From assembly GCF_000334155.1 (NCBI RefSeq), contig NZ_ANNK01000031.1:1-47695 (forward strand): 47,695 nt of DNA, read 5' to 3'. Below, piece after piece: positions 1 to 6,442 of the stretch (position 1 is the first letter of the stretch; every line of letters starts with the position of its first letter). This stretch comes from Halalkalibacterium ligniniphilum (GTDB taxonomy: Bacteria > Bacillota > Bacilli > Bacillales > Bacillaceae_D). Position numbers and translations under genes: made by a program. The notes below the pieces were generated by a model. That model did not search any database, had not been told where the DNA came from, and worked only from the letters and a program-made list of their open reading frames with translations.

Positions 1-677
1 CTAATCAAGAGCAGCGGAAGCTAATTAGCCATTTTGAGCCGAAATCACCGATCACTGAGCAATACCGGGCGATTCGGACCAATTTGGACTACGCTTCCAT
101 CGAAGAAAAGCTGCAGACGATTCTTGTCACATCGGCAGGTCCAGGAGACGGGAAGTCAACGACGGTGGCAAATCTAGCTGTTGTTTTGGCCCAGCAGGAA
201 AAGCGGGTGCTTTTAGTTGATGCGGATTTGCGAAAGCCGACAGTTCATTATACGTTTCGCCAATTTAACCAACGTGGGCTGACCAATGTGCTCACCCAGC
301 AATCGTCATTTGCAGACGCTGTTGCAACGACCCAAGTGCCACATCTGGATGTGCTTACTAGTGGTCCGATTCCGCCGAATCCATCGGAGCTCCTTGGCTC
401 CCATGCAATGAGCCGTTTTATCGAGGAGGTCACTAGCTTGTACGAGTATGTGCTATTCGACACACCGCCGATGCTCGCTGTGGCCGATGCGCAAATTTTG
501 GCGAATGTCTGCGATGGCTCGATCCTTGTTGTTCGCAGTGGCGGAACCGACCGCCAAGGGGCGATCAAGGTGAAGGAGCTCCTTGCGCAAGGAAAAGCAA
601 AGCTGCTTGGGGCTGTTTTAAATGAAAAGGTCGTCAAGAACAGCTCCTATTACTATTATTACGGGGAATCGAAGTAA
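1..677 (+). CDS. CpsD/CapB-family tyrosine-protein kinase (5' truncated)
   Basis: This is a bacterial tyrosine kinase (BY-kinase) that acts with a membrane activator to control capsule or exopolysaccharide synthesis. The reading frame is open from base 3 and begins with a typical family N-terminus containing SPITEQYRAIRTNL, so the true start lies just left of the window; the TTG at 84 is internal. Visible motifs are Walker A (GPGDGKST), Walker A' (VLLVDADLRKP), Walker B (YVLFDTPP) and a C-terminal tyrosine cluster (SSYYYYYGESK), the usual autophosphorylation site. A strong terminator follows. The activator and polysaccharide genes would be expected upstream, outside the window. The family is certain; the exact pathway is not visible. 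Confidence 0.93.
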   Translation, partial: NQEQRKLISHFEPKSPITEQYRAIRTNLDYASIEEKLQTILVTSAGPGDGKSTTVANLAVVLAQQEKRVLLVDADLRKPTVHYTFRQFNQRGLTNVLTQQSSFADAVATTQVPHLDVLTSGPIPPNPSELLGSHAMSRFIEEVTSLYEYVLFDTPPMLAVADAQILANVCDGSILVVRSGGTDRQGAIKVKELLAQGKAKLLGAVLNEKVVKNSSYYYYYGESK

Positions 678-683
678 CATACC

Positions 684-726
684 GCTGCTCTTTGTGAAGC
701 GTTCTTCACAAGGGGCGGCTTTTTTG
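684..726 (+). terminator. Rho-independent terminator after the tyrosine kinase
   Basis: A 16-bp stem with some G-U pairs has arms at 684-699 and 704-719 and is followed by a T run. It lies 7 bases after the kinase stop codon. Confidence 0.9.
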
Positions 727-861
727 TGTTGGGGAAGAGCAGAGCTTTTGCAGGTAGAGAAGGAGATAAGCGTTTTTACATCACTCATACCGTTTTGTTA
801 AAAACCTATTATTGGAAAAAAGATAGGTTAAAAGATGTGATTTTTAGTTTTGCGAAATAAG

Positions 862-890
862 TTGCAGGATTTTCTACATATTTCTTTAAT
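862..890 (+). promoter_or_regulatory. Candidate sigma-A promoter for the SLH protein
   Basis: TTGCAG, a 17-base spacer, then TTTAAT, about 35 bases before the start codon. The -35 match is weak, so this is tentative. The rest of the 727-923 gap holds only a 7-bp inverted repeat (AACCTAT/ATAGGTT) near 805-831. Confidence 0.35.
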
Positions 891-923
891 TGGTAGATTG
901 GTTGGAAAAAAAGGAGGAGAATT

Positions 924-2531
924 ATGCGAAAAACAGGTTTAGTATCAATGCTCTTTGCCCTCATCTTAACAGTCGTGTTACCTGGTTTCCAGGCAAGCGC
1001 GAACTCCGCTTTTAAAGATGTTTCTGCAGGTTTTTGGGCAGAGAAAGAAATTAACATGCTGGTGGAAATGGGGGTCATTTCTGGCTATGACAATGGAACG
1101 TTCCGTCCAAACCAACCAGTGACTCGCGCACAAGCTGCGATCATGCTAACGAATGCGCTTGATTTACATACGGATGTTCCTAATCCGAACTATCATGATG
1201 TAAAGGTGGATCACCATGCGTATGAGGCGATTGCTGCAGTGACGGCTGCAGGGATTATGTCAGGAAGCGACAACAGCTTCAATCCAAACAAACCATTAAA
1301 CCGTGCGCAAATGGCAACGGTTTTAGCGTCTACTTTTGAGCTTGAAGGAGATGGCAGTGCTTCCTTTAAAGATGTCCGTGATGACTTCTGGGCAGCGGCT
1401 GCGATTGATGCCATCTACACACAGGGAATTACAACAGGCTATGACAATGGAACGTTCCGCCCAAATCAAGCAACGACACGGGCCCAATTTTCTGTATTCC
1501 TTGTTAAAGCATTAGAAACACCTGATTCAGAATCAGCGCTTGCATCTCTATTAAAAGAAGCGTATGCAAATGAAGTGGCGCTTGAGGCGTATGACTTTTC
1601 AGGAAATGTGGAAATGGGCATCAGTCTTCCAGCTTCTTTCTATGAAACAGACCCTGAGCTAGCAATGGTTGCTGGTGTAATGGAAGATATCACCGTTGAA
1701 ATTAAAAACGGTACGTATCAAAAAGACCCGATGAAGATGGAAATGGATCTTGCGGTTACACTTGGCGGTGATGTGAATCTTACGTTGAACATGCCAGTGA
1801 TTATGACAGAAACGAAGATGTGGATTAAGCTGCCAAGCTCTCCGTTTTTCGAGCTTCCACCAGAGCTTGATGGCAAATTTATCGAGTTTGACATGGAAAG
1901 CTTGGCGATGCTTGAAGGTGCAGACCCAACAGGCATGATGGTGAACCTTGACCTGCAAACCGAGTTGGCACTTGCTGTCTATGATTTATTCTTTGACCAT
2001 TTTGCTGATGGATACTATGAATTTGCGGAATTGAACGCCATCGACTATCCAAACGCCATTGATGCGAAGCATGTTGTAAAATTCGAGCTAACCAATGAAA
2101 AGCTTGAAAGCTTTGCGACAACCTTTGTGGAAGGCTTTTTGCCAGGAATGGTTGAGTTAATGGCAGACCCTGAGTATGCAGATGTATTCGGTATCACTCC
2201 TGAAGAAGCAGCACAATTGGCTGAGGAGCTTGACATGATTCAGCTTGAGCTTGCTGCATTGCTTGAGGAATTGCAAGCCGTCTTAACCATCAATACCTTT
2301 GAACAATATATTGTCATTGACCAAAATCATCACATTGCTCATGATGTGCTGAACCTTGATGTTGATTTCACCATCGAAGGGGAAACACTAGGACTTGTGC
2401 TGAACTCAACACAAGGAAAATCAAGAATCAATCTTGAGCCTGAGTTCACGTATGGCATCCCAGCTCCTGAAGAGGTTGTCCCATTCGAAGAGCTTTTCCT
2501 AATTGAAGAACCAATGGTGATTGAACAATAA
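924..2531 (+). CDS. SLH-domain surface protein with uncharacterised C-terminal domain
   Basis: A secreted protein of 535 residues. Residues 1-27 form a signal peptide. Three SLH domains follow (about 28-75, 88-135, 145-195), each with the consensus motif (VTRAQAAIML, LNRAQMATVL, TTRAQFSVFL), which in this family binds pyruvylated secondary wall polymer. Residues 200-535 form an acidic domain of alternating strand-like segments without cysteines. It resembles the LolA/LppX-like domains of Bacillus lipoproteins of unknown function, but I cannot name it. The start is fixed by AAGGAGGAG 6 bases before ATG. It is monocistronic, between terminators. Anchoring is well supported; the function of the C-terminal part is unknown. 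Confidence 0.9.
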   Translation: MRKTGLVSMLFALILTVVLPGFQASANSAFKDVSAGFWAEKEINMLVEMGVISGYDNGTFRPNQPVTRAQAAIMLTNALDLHTDVPNPNYHDVKVDHHAYEAIAAVTAAGIMSGSDNSFNPNKPLNRAQMATVLASTFELEGDGSASFKDVRDDFWAAAAIDAIYTQGITTGYDNGTFRPNQATTRAQFSVFLVKALETPDSESALASLLKEAYANEVALEAYDFSGNVEMGISLPASFYETDPELAMVAGVMEDITVEIKNGTYQKDPMKMEMDLAVTLGGDVNLTLNMPVIMTETKMWIKLPSSPFFELPPELDGKFIEFDMESLAMLEGADPTGMMVNLDLQTELALAVYDLFFDHFADGYYEFAELNAIDYPNAIDAKHVVKFELTNEKLESFATTFVEGFLPGMVELMADPEYADVFGITPEEAAQLAEELDMIQLELAALLEELQAVLTINTFEQYIVIDQNHHIAHDVLNLDVDFTIEGETLGLVLNSTQGKSRINLEPEFTYGIPAPEEVVPFEELFLIEEPMVIEQ

Positions 2532-2539
2532 GCTTCTTG

Positions 2540-2580
2540 CCTCCAAGTTTACGAGACACGTAGACTTGGAGGTTTTTTTT
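2540..2580 (+). terminator. Terminator after the SLH protein
   Basis: CCTCCAAGT pairs with ACTTGGAGG, extended by a TTACG/CGTAG inner stem, and is followed by eight T residues. Confidence 0.92.
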
Positions 2581-2592
2581 GCAGGTTAAGAT

Positions 2593-2648
2593 CGGAGTTT
2601 GAAGGCTTAAGTATAACGGCAACGAAGGCTTTCGTGATAAACCAAGTG
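2593..2648. repeat. Dispersed repeat family 4, copy 1
   Basis: Shares the ordered words CGGAGTTYGA, CTAAGTATA (here CTTAAGTATA), GCAACGAAGG, TTTCG and CCAAGT with a second copy at 33435-33524. The function is unknown. Confidence 0.5.
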
Positions 2649-2670
2649 TTTCTAAGACGTTTTTACTGAC

Positions 2671-2847
2671 TTATTTCTTCAAAAGGTTCAAAATGCCATT
2701 GCTTCCAATCACTAAAAGAATAGAACCAGCGGCGAAATACCATAATCCGAAGCGTTCGTTGTAAATGGTGGCAATGTAAGTCAGTAAGAAGGTCCAACAT
2801 AGCAGCATAAAGCATAGAGCAACAATCGTTTTATAACCTTTCATCAT
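2671..2847 (-). CDS. Small two-TM membrane protein
   Basis: A protein of 58 residues (MMKGYKTIVALC...) with two hydrophobic segments (about 6-24 and 33-50) and a short basic C-terminus ending in LLKK. The start is chosen because AGGAG lies 7 bases upstream of ATG at 2847; a longer reading from 2868 lacks such a site. No family is recognised. It is transcribed opposite to both neighbours and stands alone. It could be a holin-like or DUF-type small membrane protein; nothing indicates a function. Confidence 0.6.
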   Translation of the reverse strand: MMKGYKTIVALCFMLLCWTFLLTYIATIYNERFGLWYFAAGSILLVIGSNGILNLLKK

Positions 2848-2962
2848 CCTACCACTCCTAGATAACATTGTAGCAAAGGTTGGTATGGTCGTTATCAGGT
2901 AATATCTCCTAATTTTTATGGGAGAAAAGGGAGTGATTTGTGATGAAAAATGGATGAAATCC

Positions 2963-2982
2963 TTAAATAAACGTTTAATTAA
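2963..2982. promoter_or_regulatory. 20-bp near-perfect palindrome upstream of the thioesterase gene
   Basis: TTAAATAAAC|GTTTAATTAA differs from perfect symmetry at one pair. A related palindrome (TTAAACAAATGTTTAA) lies at 3735-3750, beyond the same gene. It could be an operator, but no regulator is identified. Confidence 0.3.
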
Positions 2983-3025
2983 AAGCCCAATAAGCCTCTC
3001 ACATGCATCCTCCTTACCAATTCGT

Positions 3026-3031
3026 TATAAT
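3026..3031 (+). promoter_or_regulatory. Candidate -10 box for the thioesterase gene
   Basis: A perfect TATAAT 53 bases before the start codon. No good -35 box is seen at 16-18 bases, so the promoter call is tentative. Confidence 0.4.
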
Positions 3032-3084
3032 GGAAATGATTAGGGTGAAGTGAAGACATATTTTACAGGTGAGGAAGGATTAGG

Positions 3085-3525
3085 ATGAGCGTGGATACGA
3101 TGTATGTTGCAACGAAGGAAATTCAGATTTCTTATGCTGACACGGATATGATGGGTGTCATTTATCATGGAAACTACATAAAATGGCTAGAGCTTGGTCG
3201 GACGCAGCTAATTGAAGAGGTGGGCTACAATTATCTCGACATGGAAAAAGCAGGCTATTATGCGCCTGTCTACAATCTTGAAATTACATACAAGAAGTCG
3301 ATCAAGCTTGGGGATCGGGTGTTTGTGAAAACATGGATTGACCTGAACCAAGGACTAAAAACTGCTTACGGCTTTCAAATTGTCAATGGCGATGGAGACG
3401 TGTGTGCAGAAGGAAGCACGACACACATTGTTGTGAAAAAAGACGGCGACCAATTCAAGCCGGTTCAATTTAAAAAAGCATTCCCGGAGTGGTTTCAGAA
3501 GTATGAAGAAATCAAAAGGAAATAA
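3085..3525 (+). CDS. Acyl-CoA thioesterase, YbgC/4HBT hotdog family
   Basis: A protein of 146 residues that fills the whole hotdog fold. The N-terminal segment ISYADTDMMGVIYHGNY carries the conserved Asp and the G-YH-NY pattern of 4-hydroxybenzoyl-CoA thioesterase-like enzymes, followed by ELGRTQLIEE, which opens the long central helix. Family members hydrolyse short- or medium-chain acyl-CoA thioesters in the cytoplasm; the substrate cannot be read from sequence. GAGGAAGG lies 8 bases before ATG. The gene is followed directly by a terminator, so it is probably transcribed alone. The family is confident, the substrate open. Confidence 0.9.
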   Translation: MSVDTMYVATKEIQISYADTDMMGVIYHGNYIKWLELGRTQLIEEVGYNYLDMEKAGYYAPVYNLEITYKKSIKLGDRVFVKTWIDLNQGLKTAYGFQIVNGDGDVCAEGSTTHIVVKKDGDQFKPVQFKKAFPEWFQKYEEIKRK

Positions 3526-3536
3526 TGATGCGAAAG

Positions 3537-3570
3537 GAGCGTTTCTACTTGTGTAGGAGCGTTTTTTTTG
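3537..3570 (+). terminator. Terminator after the thioesterase gene
   Basis: A 9-bp stem (CGTTTCTAC with GTAGGAGCG, including G-U pairs) and a TTTTTTTT tail immediately after the stop codon. Confidence 0.75.
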
Positions 3571-3763
3571 TGGAAAAGGTGAAGGGAGAAAAGGCTGAGA
3601 AGCACGCTGGCTTCATTTCATCGTGCAGAGGCTTACTGTATGATGATGAAAATTACGCAGGAAAAGGGATGAAGCTTGGACATAGGATGACTCATGGATT
3701 GTGGAAAATAATTGGTATAAATGATAATCTTAGGTTAAACAAATGTTTAAATAGAGTACGCTG

Positions 3764-3838
3764 ATGACGAGAAAAATGGCGCTTTTCTTAATCATTATCG
3801 GGCTTATCATCATGTCCGTGTATTTGGCATTTAACTGA
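3764..3838 (+). CDS. Candidate 24-residue single-TM peptide
   Basis: A short frame encodes MTRKMALFLIII followed by GLIIMSVYLAFN: a basic N-terminus and one continuous hydrophobic stretch of about 18 residues, the profile of a small membrane peptide. No convincing Shine-Dalgarno sequence precedes the ATG, although ATG is the natural start and TTGTGG/GATAAT-like elements lie about 40 bases upstream. It sits in an otherwise non-coding 600-base gap. It may be a genuine small protein, a toxin-like peptide or chance. Confidence 0.35.
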   Translation: MTRKMALFLIIIGLIIMSVYLAFN

Positions 3839-4056
3839 TGTACCACATGACGGTATATTTATTCGTCATTAATATAACTTATTCATTCTGATTTTGTCGC
3901 TTGACATGGAGCCTCTGCGGACAGATTTTTTTGAAAAGACCAGAGCAACAAGCTTTTCTGGGCAATTATCCTAACCCAACCGCCACTCCATGTAAAGCTC
4001 AGTGTATTCGAAAAATATACTGCCACGAACAGCATTTTTTAAGTGCCACAAACATG
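3839..4056. other. Intergenic stretch with a separated inverted repeat
   Basis: No gene is seen. ACATGGAG near 3904 and CTCCATGT near 3986 form an 8-bp perfect inverted pair about 75 bases apart. A T-rich run follows the left arm. Confidence 0.3.
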
Positions 4057-4141
4057 TGCTCCGACCCCTTTTGCTCGTAGCAGATGTGCCCGGAGCATTT
4101 TTGCTACGGGAAGAAGGGGTCAAAGCGGAGAGGGTCAGGAC
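4057..4141. repeat. GGGGTCAGAGC repeat family 1, copy a
   Basis: Contains TGCTCCGACCCCTTTTGC, then CGGAGCATTTTTGC, then AAGGGGTC and GAGGGTCAGGAC in mixed orientation. These are the words shared with copies at 4876, 6261, 39693 and 46239. It ends against the stop codon of the minus-strand rhodanese gene. Confidence 0.75.
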
Positions 4142-4144
4142 ACT

Positions 4145-4441
4145 TTATTCAACGGGGCCTTGCCATTCGAGCATGCCGCCTGTCATGTTAATGATGTTGT
4201 ATCCGCGGCTCTCCAGTAATTTTGAGGCCATGGCGCTTCTACCGCCTGAACGGCAGACCATAATGTACTCTTTTGATTTGTCTAGCTCATGCATGCGAAA
4301 TTCCAATAATCCTAGTGGAATGTGAATCGCACCTGGGATTTTTCCAGTTTTAACTTCCTCCACCTCACGAACATCGATAATCGGAAGAGTTGTTTTTTCT
4401 TTTAATAATGCCTCCACATCAACTGGCGTCATTTGCTTCAT
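4145..4441 (-). CDS. Single-domain rhodanese sulfurtransferase
   Basis: A cytoplasmic protein of 98 residues spanning one rhodanese domain. The active loop is CRSGGRS, with the catalytic cysteine followed by the usual glycine/arginine-rich cradle; IIDVREVEEV and TGGMLEWQG are the typical flanking motifs. Such proteins carry persulfide sulfur between donors and acceptors. The start at 4441 is set by AAAGGAG 8 bases upstream; the longer open frame overlaps the preceding gene and is not used. It is the last gene of a three-gene operon, 23 bases after the membrane-anchored rhodanese. Confidence 0.9.
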   Translation of the reverse strand: MKQMTPVDVEALLKEKTTLPIIDVREVEEVKTGKIPGAIHIPLGLLEFRMHELDKSKEYIMVCRSGGRSAMASKLLESRGYNIINMTGGMLEWQGPVE

Positions 4442-4464
4442 ATTAGCGTTCTCCTTTGCGTTTT

Positions 4465-4836
4465 TTACCAGGCGCTCATACCGCCTTTTACATTTGTAAT
4501 GTGTGTAAAGCCGAGCTTTTTCAAACTCTGGCTTGCCTTTCTGCTTCTCATGCCACTTTGGCATATTAAGACAACCTCTTGATCCTTTGAAAGCTCATTC
4601 GCTCTTTGTTTCAGTTCATAAAGGGGAATGTTTTTAAACTCTTTAAGATGGTTCCTCTTATATTCGTTTGGTGTACGGACATCGATAAACTGCTTATCTT
4701 TTTGGTTTAATTGTGTCTTCAACTCACTCGTTGTGATATCCTTTACCCCTTTCACAGGGACAAGCTGCTTGTAGACAAACCATAGAATTGCTACAACTAA
4801 CAAACCATTTATGAACATCGTTGAATCGAACATCAT
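4465..4836 (-). CDS. Membrane-anchored rhodanese (YqhL-like)
   Basis: A protein of 123 residues. An N-terminal transmembrane segment (about 8-24, INGLLVVAILWFVYKQLVP) is followed by one rhodanese domain with the active loop CQSGMRSRKAS. The domain faces the cytoplasm if the short N-terminus is outside. The paralogue upstream shares the YPVKGV/VPVKGV junction after the membrane segment, so the two arose by duplication. GAGG lies 8 bases before the tandem ATG codons. It is the second gene of the operon, separated from the first by a family 1 repeat. Confidence 0.88.
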   Translation of the reverse strand: MMFDSTMFINGLLVVAILWFVYKQLVPVKGVKDITTSELKTQLNQKDKQFIDVRTPNEYKRNHLKEFKNIPLYELKQRANELSKDQEVVLICQSGMRSRKASQSLKKLGFTHITNVKGGMSAW

Positions 4837-4875
4837 ATTTCATTCCTCTTTTCATTTTTGTTGTAGGGCCTTGTA

Positions 4876-4934
4876 GGGGGTCAGAGCAAAAATGGAACGA
4901 CCCGAAATGCTGCGGGCAGAAGGGGTCGGAGCGA
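4876..4934. repeat. GGGGTCAGAGC repeat family 1, copy b
   Basis: GGGGGTCAGAGCAAAAATG, then CGACCC, TGCTGCGGGC and AAGGGGTCGGAGC. It lies inside the rhodanese operon, between its first and second genes. Confidence 0.8.
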
Positions 4935-4938
4935 ATCA

Positions 4939-5301
4939 TTAGCTCGCATTCTTTTGCTGACATGGGCAATCGATGAGCGAATAACCAGTGACATGAAAGC
5001 CTTTTTTCATTAAAAAGCGAAGCCCAAGATTAAGCTCTAGTTTGTTGGCGGCGATGACATGGATGGGCTCTTGGCTAATCTCTCGATAATGACGCTTTAA
5101 ATAAGCATAAGGAATGTGCAGTGTTCTAGCAGAGGGCTTGCTACCGCTACCAGACCCTGCAAAATCGCGAATGTCAACGATATTACTGCTACCATTAAAA
5201 GAGCCTTCTTTATCTATGCAAGGTACACCTTTTACAGGGTAATACCGACGATACAAGATTCCAGCAAGCAGCAGACCTACGGTTAAGAAAAAAATAATCA
5301 T
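4939..5301 (-). CDS. Membrane-anchored degenerate rhodanese lacking the active cysteine
   Basis: A protein of 120 residues. A transmembrane segment (about 1-17) and the junction YYPVKGV match the neighbouring rhodanese at 4465, and IVDIRDF corresponds to the IDVR motif. At the place of the active loop the protein reads HVIAANKLELN instead of LICQSGMRS, so the catalytic cysteine and loop are lost. The C-terminus gains a CPC motif (LIDCPCQQ). It may be a pseudo-enzyme or act through the C-terminal cysteines. AAGGTGG lies 5 bases before ATG at 5301; the GTG at 5316 lacks such a site. First gene of the operon. Confidence 0.8.
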   Translation of the reverse strand: MIIFFLTVGLLLAGILYRRYYPVKGVPCIDKEGSFNGSSNIVDIRDFAGSGSGSKPSARTLHIPYAYLKRHYREISQEPIHVIAANKLELNLGLRFLMKKGFHVTGYSLIDCPCQQKNAS

Positions 5302-5344
5302 AAACACCACCTTCACTTTTAAGTGCTTAGTAGTTACAATGATA

Positions 5345-5374
5345 ATCTTATACCTATAAGGGTATAAAAATCAA
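5345..5374 (-). promoter_or_regulatory. Promoter of the rhodanese operon with a CsoR/CstR-like operator
   Basis: On the minus strand TTGATT (5369-5374) is followed after 16-18 bases by TATAAG or TAAGAT. The spacer contains the palindrome TATACC-TATAAG-GGTATA (5349-5366). CsoR-family repressors, including the persulfide sensor CstR that controls rhodanese genes in staphylococci, bind ATACC...GGTAT sites placed like this. The regulator gene is not in the window. The site is read from sequence; its regulator is inferred. Confidence 0.55.
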
Positions 5375-5506
5375 CTACTAAAACTTTTGATAGAACGTCC
5401 ATACAGTGCGGGGAAAGTCCTTGCGAAAAATAACTTAAATTCGAGTTACATTTGCATAATAAGCTAAAATTTAGAATATAAAGTAGATTAAAATAATTGG
5501 ACATGG

Positions 5507-5512
5507 TATAAT
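5507..5512 (+). promoter_or_regulatory. Extended -10 promoter of the HD-GYP gene
   Basis: TGGTATAAT, a perfect extended -10 (TGnTATAAT), about 38 bases before the start codon. The -35 is weak, as usual for extended -10 promoters. Confidence 0.6.
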
Positions 5513-5550
5513 TTTCTATATATCCTGATGATGAAATTAGGTGATCTGCG

Positions 5551-6222
5551 ATGGTTTTAAGGGATATACAATGTCAAGAAACACTCTTTGCTAGAGCGGA
5601 AAGTTTATTTAAACGAATTTCACAGGATAATGAAGTGTTAAAGACTTTTCAATTTCACTCGTTTCGTGTAATGCATTTCTCGATCAAGCTTGCGAAAGCT
5701 ATAGGTTGCTATGATGAAGATTTAAAAGTTGCGGCGCTGCTGCATGACATCGGAAAAATAGGGATTTCGAAAAAAATTCTTCTTAAGCCTGGGAAATTAG
5801 ATGATTTAGAGTATCAGATTATTCAGGCTCATAGCACGATAGGGAATAATATTGTAAGAACCATTCTAGAGATGCCAAAGGCTGCGGTCTATGTCCGTGA
5901 CCATCATGAACGTTGGGATGGAAGGGGATATCCGAGAGGGCTAAAAGCGAATGAGATTTCGTTACAAGGACGGATTATAGGGATTTGTGATGCGTTTGAT
6001 ACGATGACCATCGACCGTAGAAACTATCATGTTTGCCCAATAACCTATGACGAAGCGCTTCAGGAGCTTAAAAGTTGTGCATGGACACAGTTCGATGGCT
6101 CCCTAGTGAACGAGTTCGAACAAATCATCGATCATCTACGGCTCCCTTTACCAGGGAAATGGGAAGAAGACTTAGAACAAATCAATGCCCTTTTTGCAGA
6201 CAAAGAAGAAAATCGTATATAA
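5551..6222 (+). CDS. Stand-alone HD-GYP domain phosphohydrolase
   Basis: A soluble protein of 223 residues. The HD motif (LLHDIGKIGI, about 67-77) and the GYP motif (HHERWDGRGYP, about 129-139) are intact, as are the metal-binding histidines. HD-GYP enzymes hydrolyse cyclic di-GMP or related signalling nucleotides. No receiver, PAS or membrane segment is attached, so any input must come from partner proteins or the first 30 residues. AGGTGAT lies 5 bases before ATG. It is monocistronic with its own terminator. The substrate is not proven, since some members act on other nucleotides. Confidence 0.9.
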   Translation: MVLRDIQCQETLFARAESLFKRISQDNEVLKTFQFHSFRVMHFSIKLAKAIGCYDEDLKVAALLHDIGKIGISKKILLKPGKLDDLEYQIIQAHSTIGNNIVRTILEMPKAAVYVRDHHERWDGRGYPRGLKANEISLQGRIIGICDAFDTMTIDRRNYHVCPITYDEALQELKSCAWTQFDGSLVNEFEQIIDHLRLPLPGKWEEDLEQINALFADKEENRI

Positions 6223-6226
6223 CTCG

Positions 6227-6259
6227 AAAAGCGCCGGCACCAATGCCAGCGCTTTTTTA
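6227..6259 (+). terminator. Terminator after the HD-GYP gene
   Basis: AAAAGCGCCGGCA and TGCCAGCGCTTTT arms with one mismatch and a T run. Confidence 0.85.
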
Positions 6260-6260
6260 T

Positions 6261-6322
6261 GGGGGTCAGAGCAAAAATGCCCGGAGCCAAATCGCTACGG
6301 GCAAAAATGCTGCGACCCCTCC
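6261..6322. repeat. GGGGTCAGAGC repeat family 1, copy c
   Basis: GGGGGTCAGAGCAAAAATG, then CCCGGAGC, CTACGGGCAAAAATGC and TGCGACCCCT. It directly follows the HD-GYP terminator. Confidence 0.8.
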
Positions 6323-6356
6323 CTAAAAATGTAAAAAAACTATGAAATTATGTGAG

Positions 6357-6385
6357 TTGACCTCAACCTTTTTTTGACATAATCT
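6357..6385 (+). promoter_or_regulatory. Candidate sigma-A promoter of the glycosidase gene
   Basis: TTGACC, a 17-base spacer, then TAATCT, about 57 bases before the start codon. Confidence 0.5.
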
Positions 6386-6442
6386 ACAAATAGACGCTAT
6401 TTTTCGAGTTACATAGTTATATATAGCTAGAGGAGCGAGATA

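Noticed and set aside
3525-3764. 79-residue plus-strand frame after the thioesterase gene
   Set aside because: It reads through the terminator hairpin and T run at 3537-3570 and has no ribosome site of its own or recognisable protein character.
4002-4325. 107-residue plus-strand frame
   Set aside because: It runs antisense through a family 1 repeat and the rhodanese gene.
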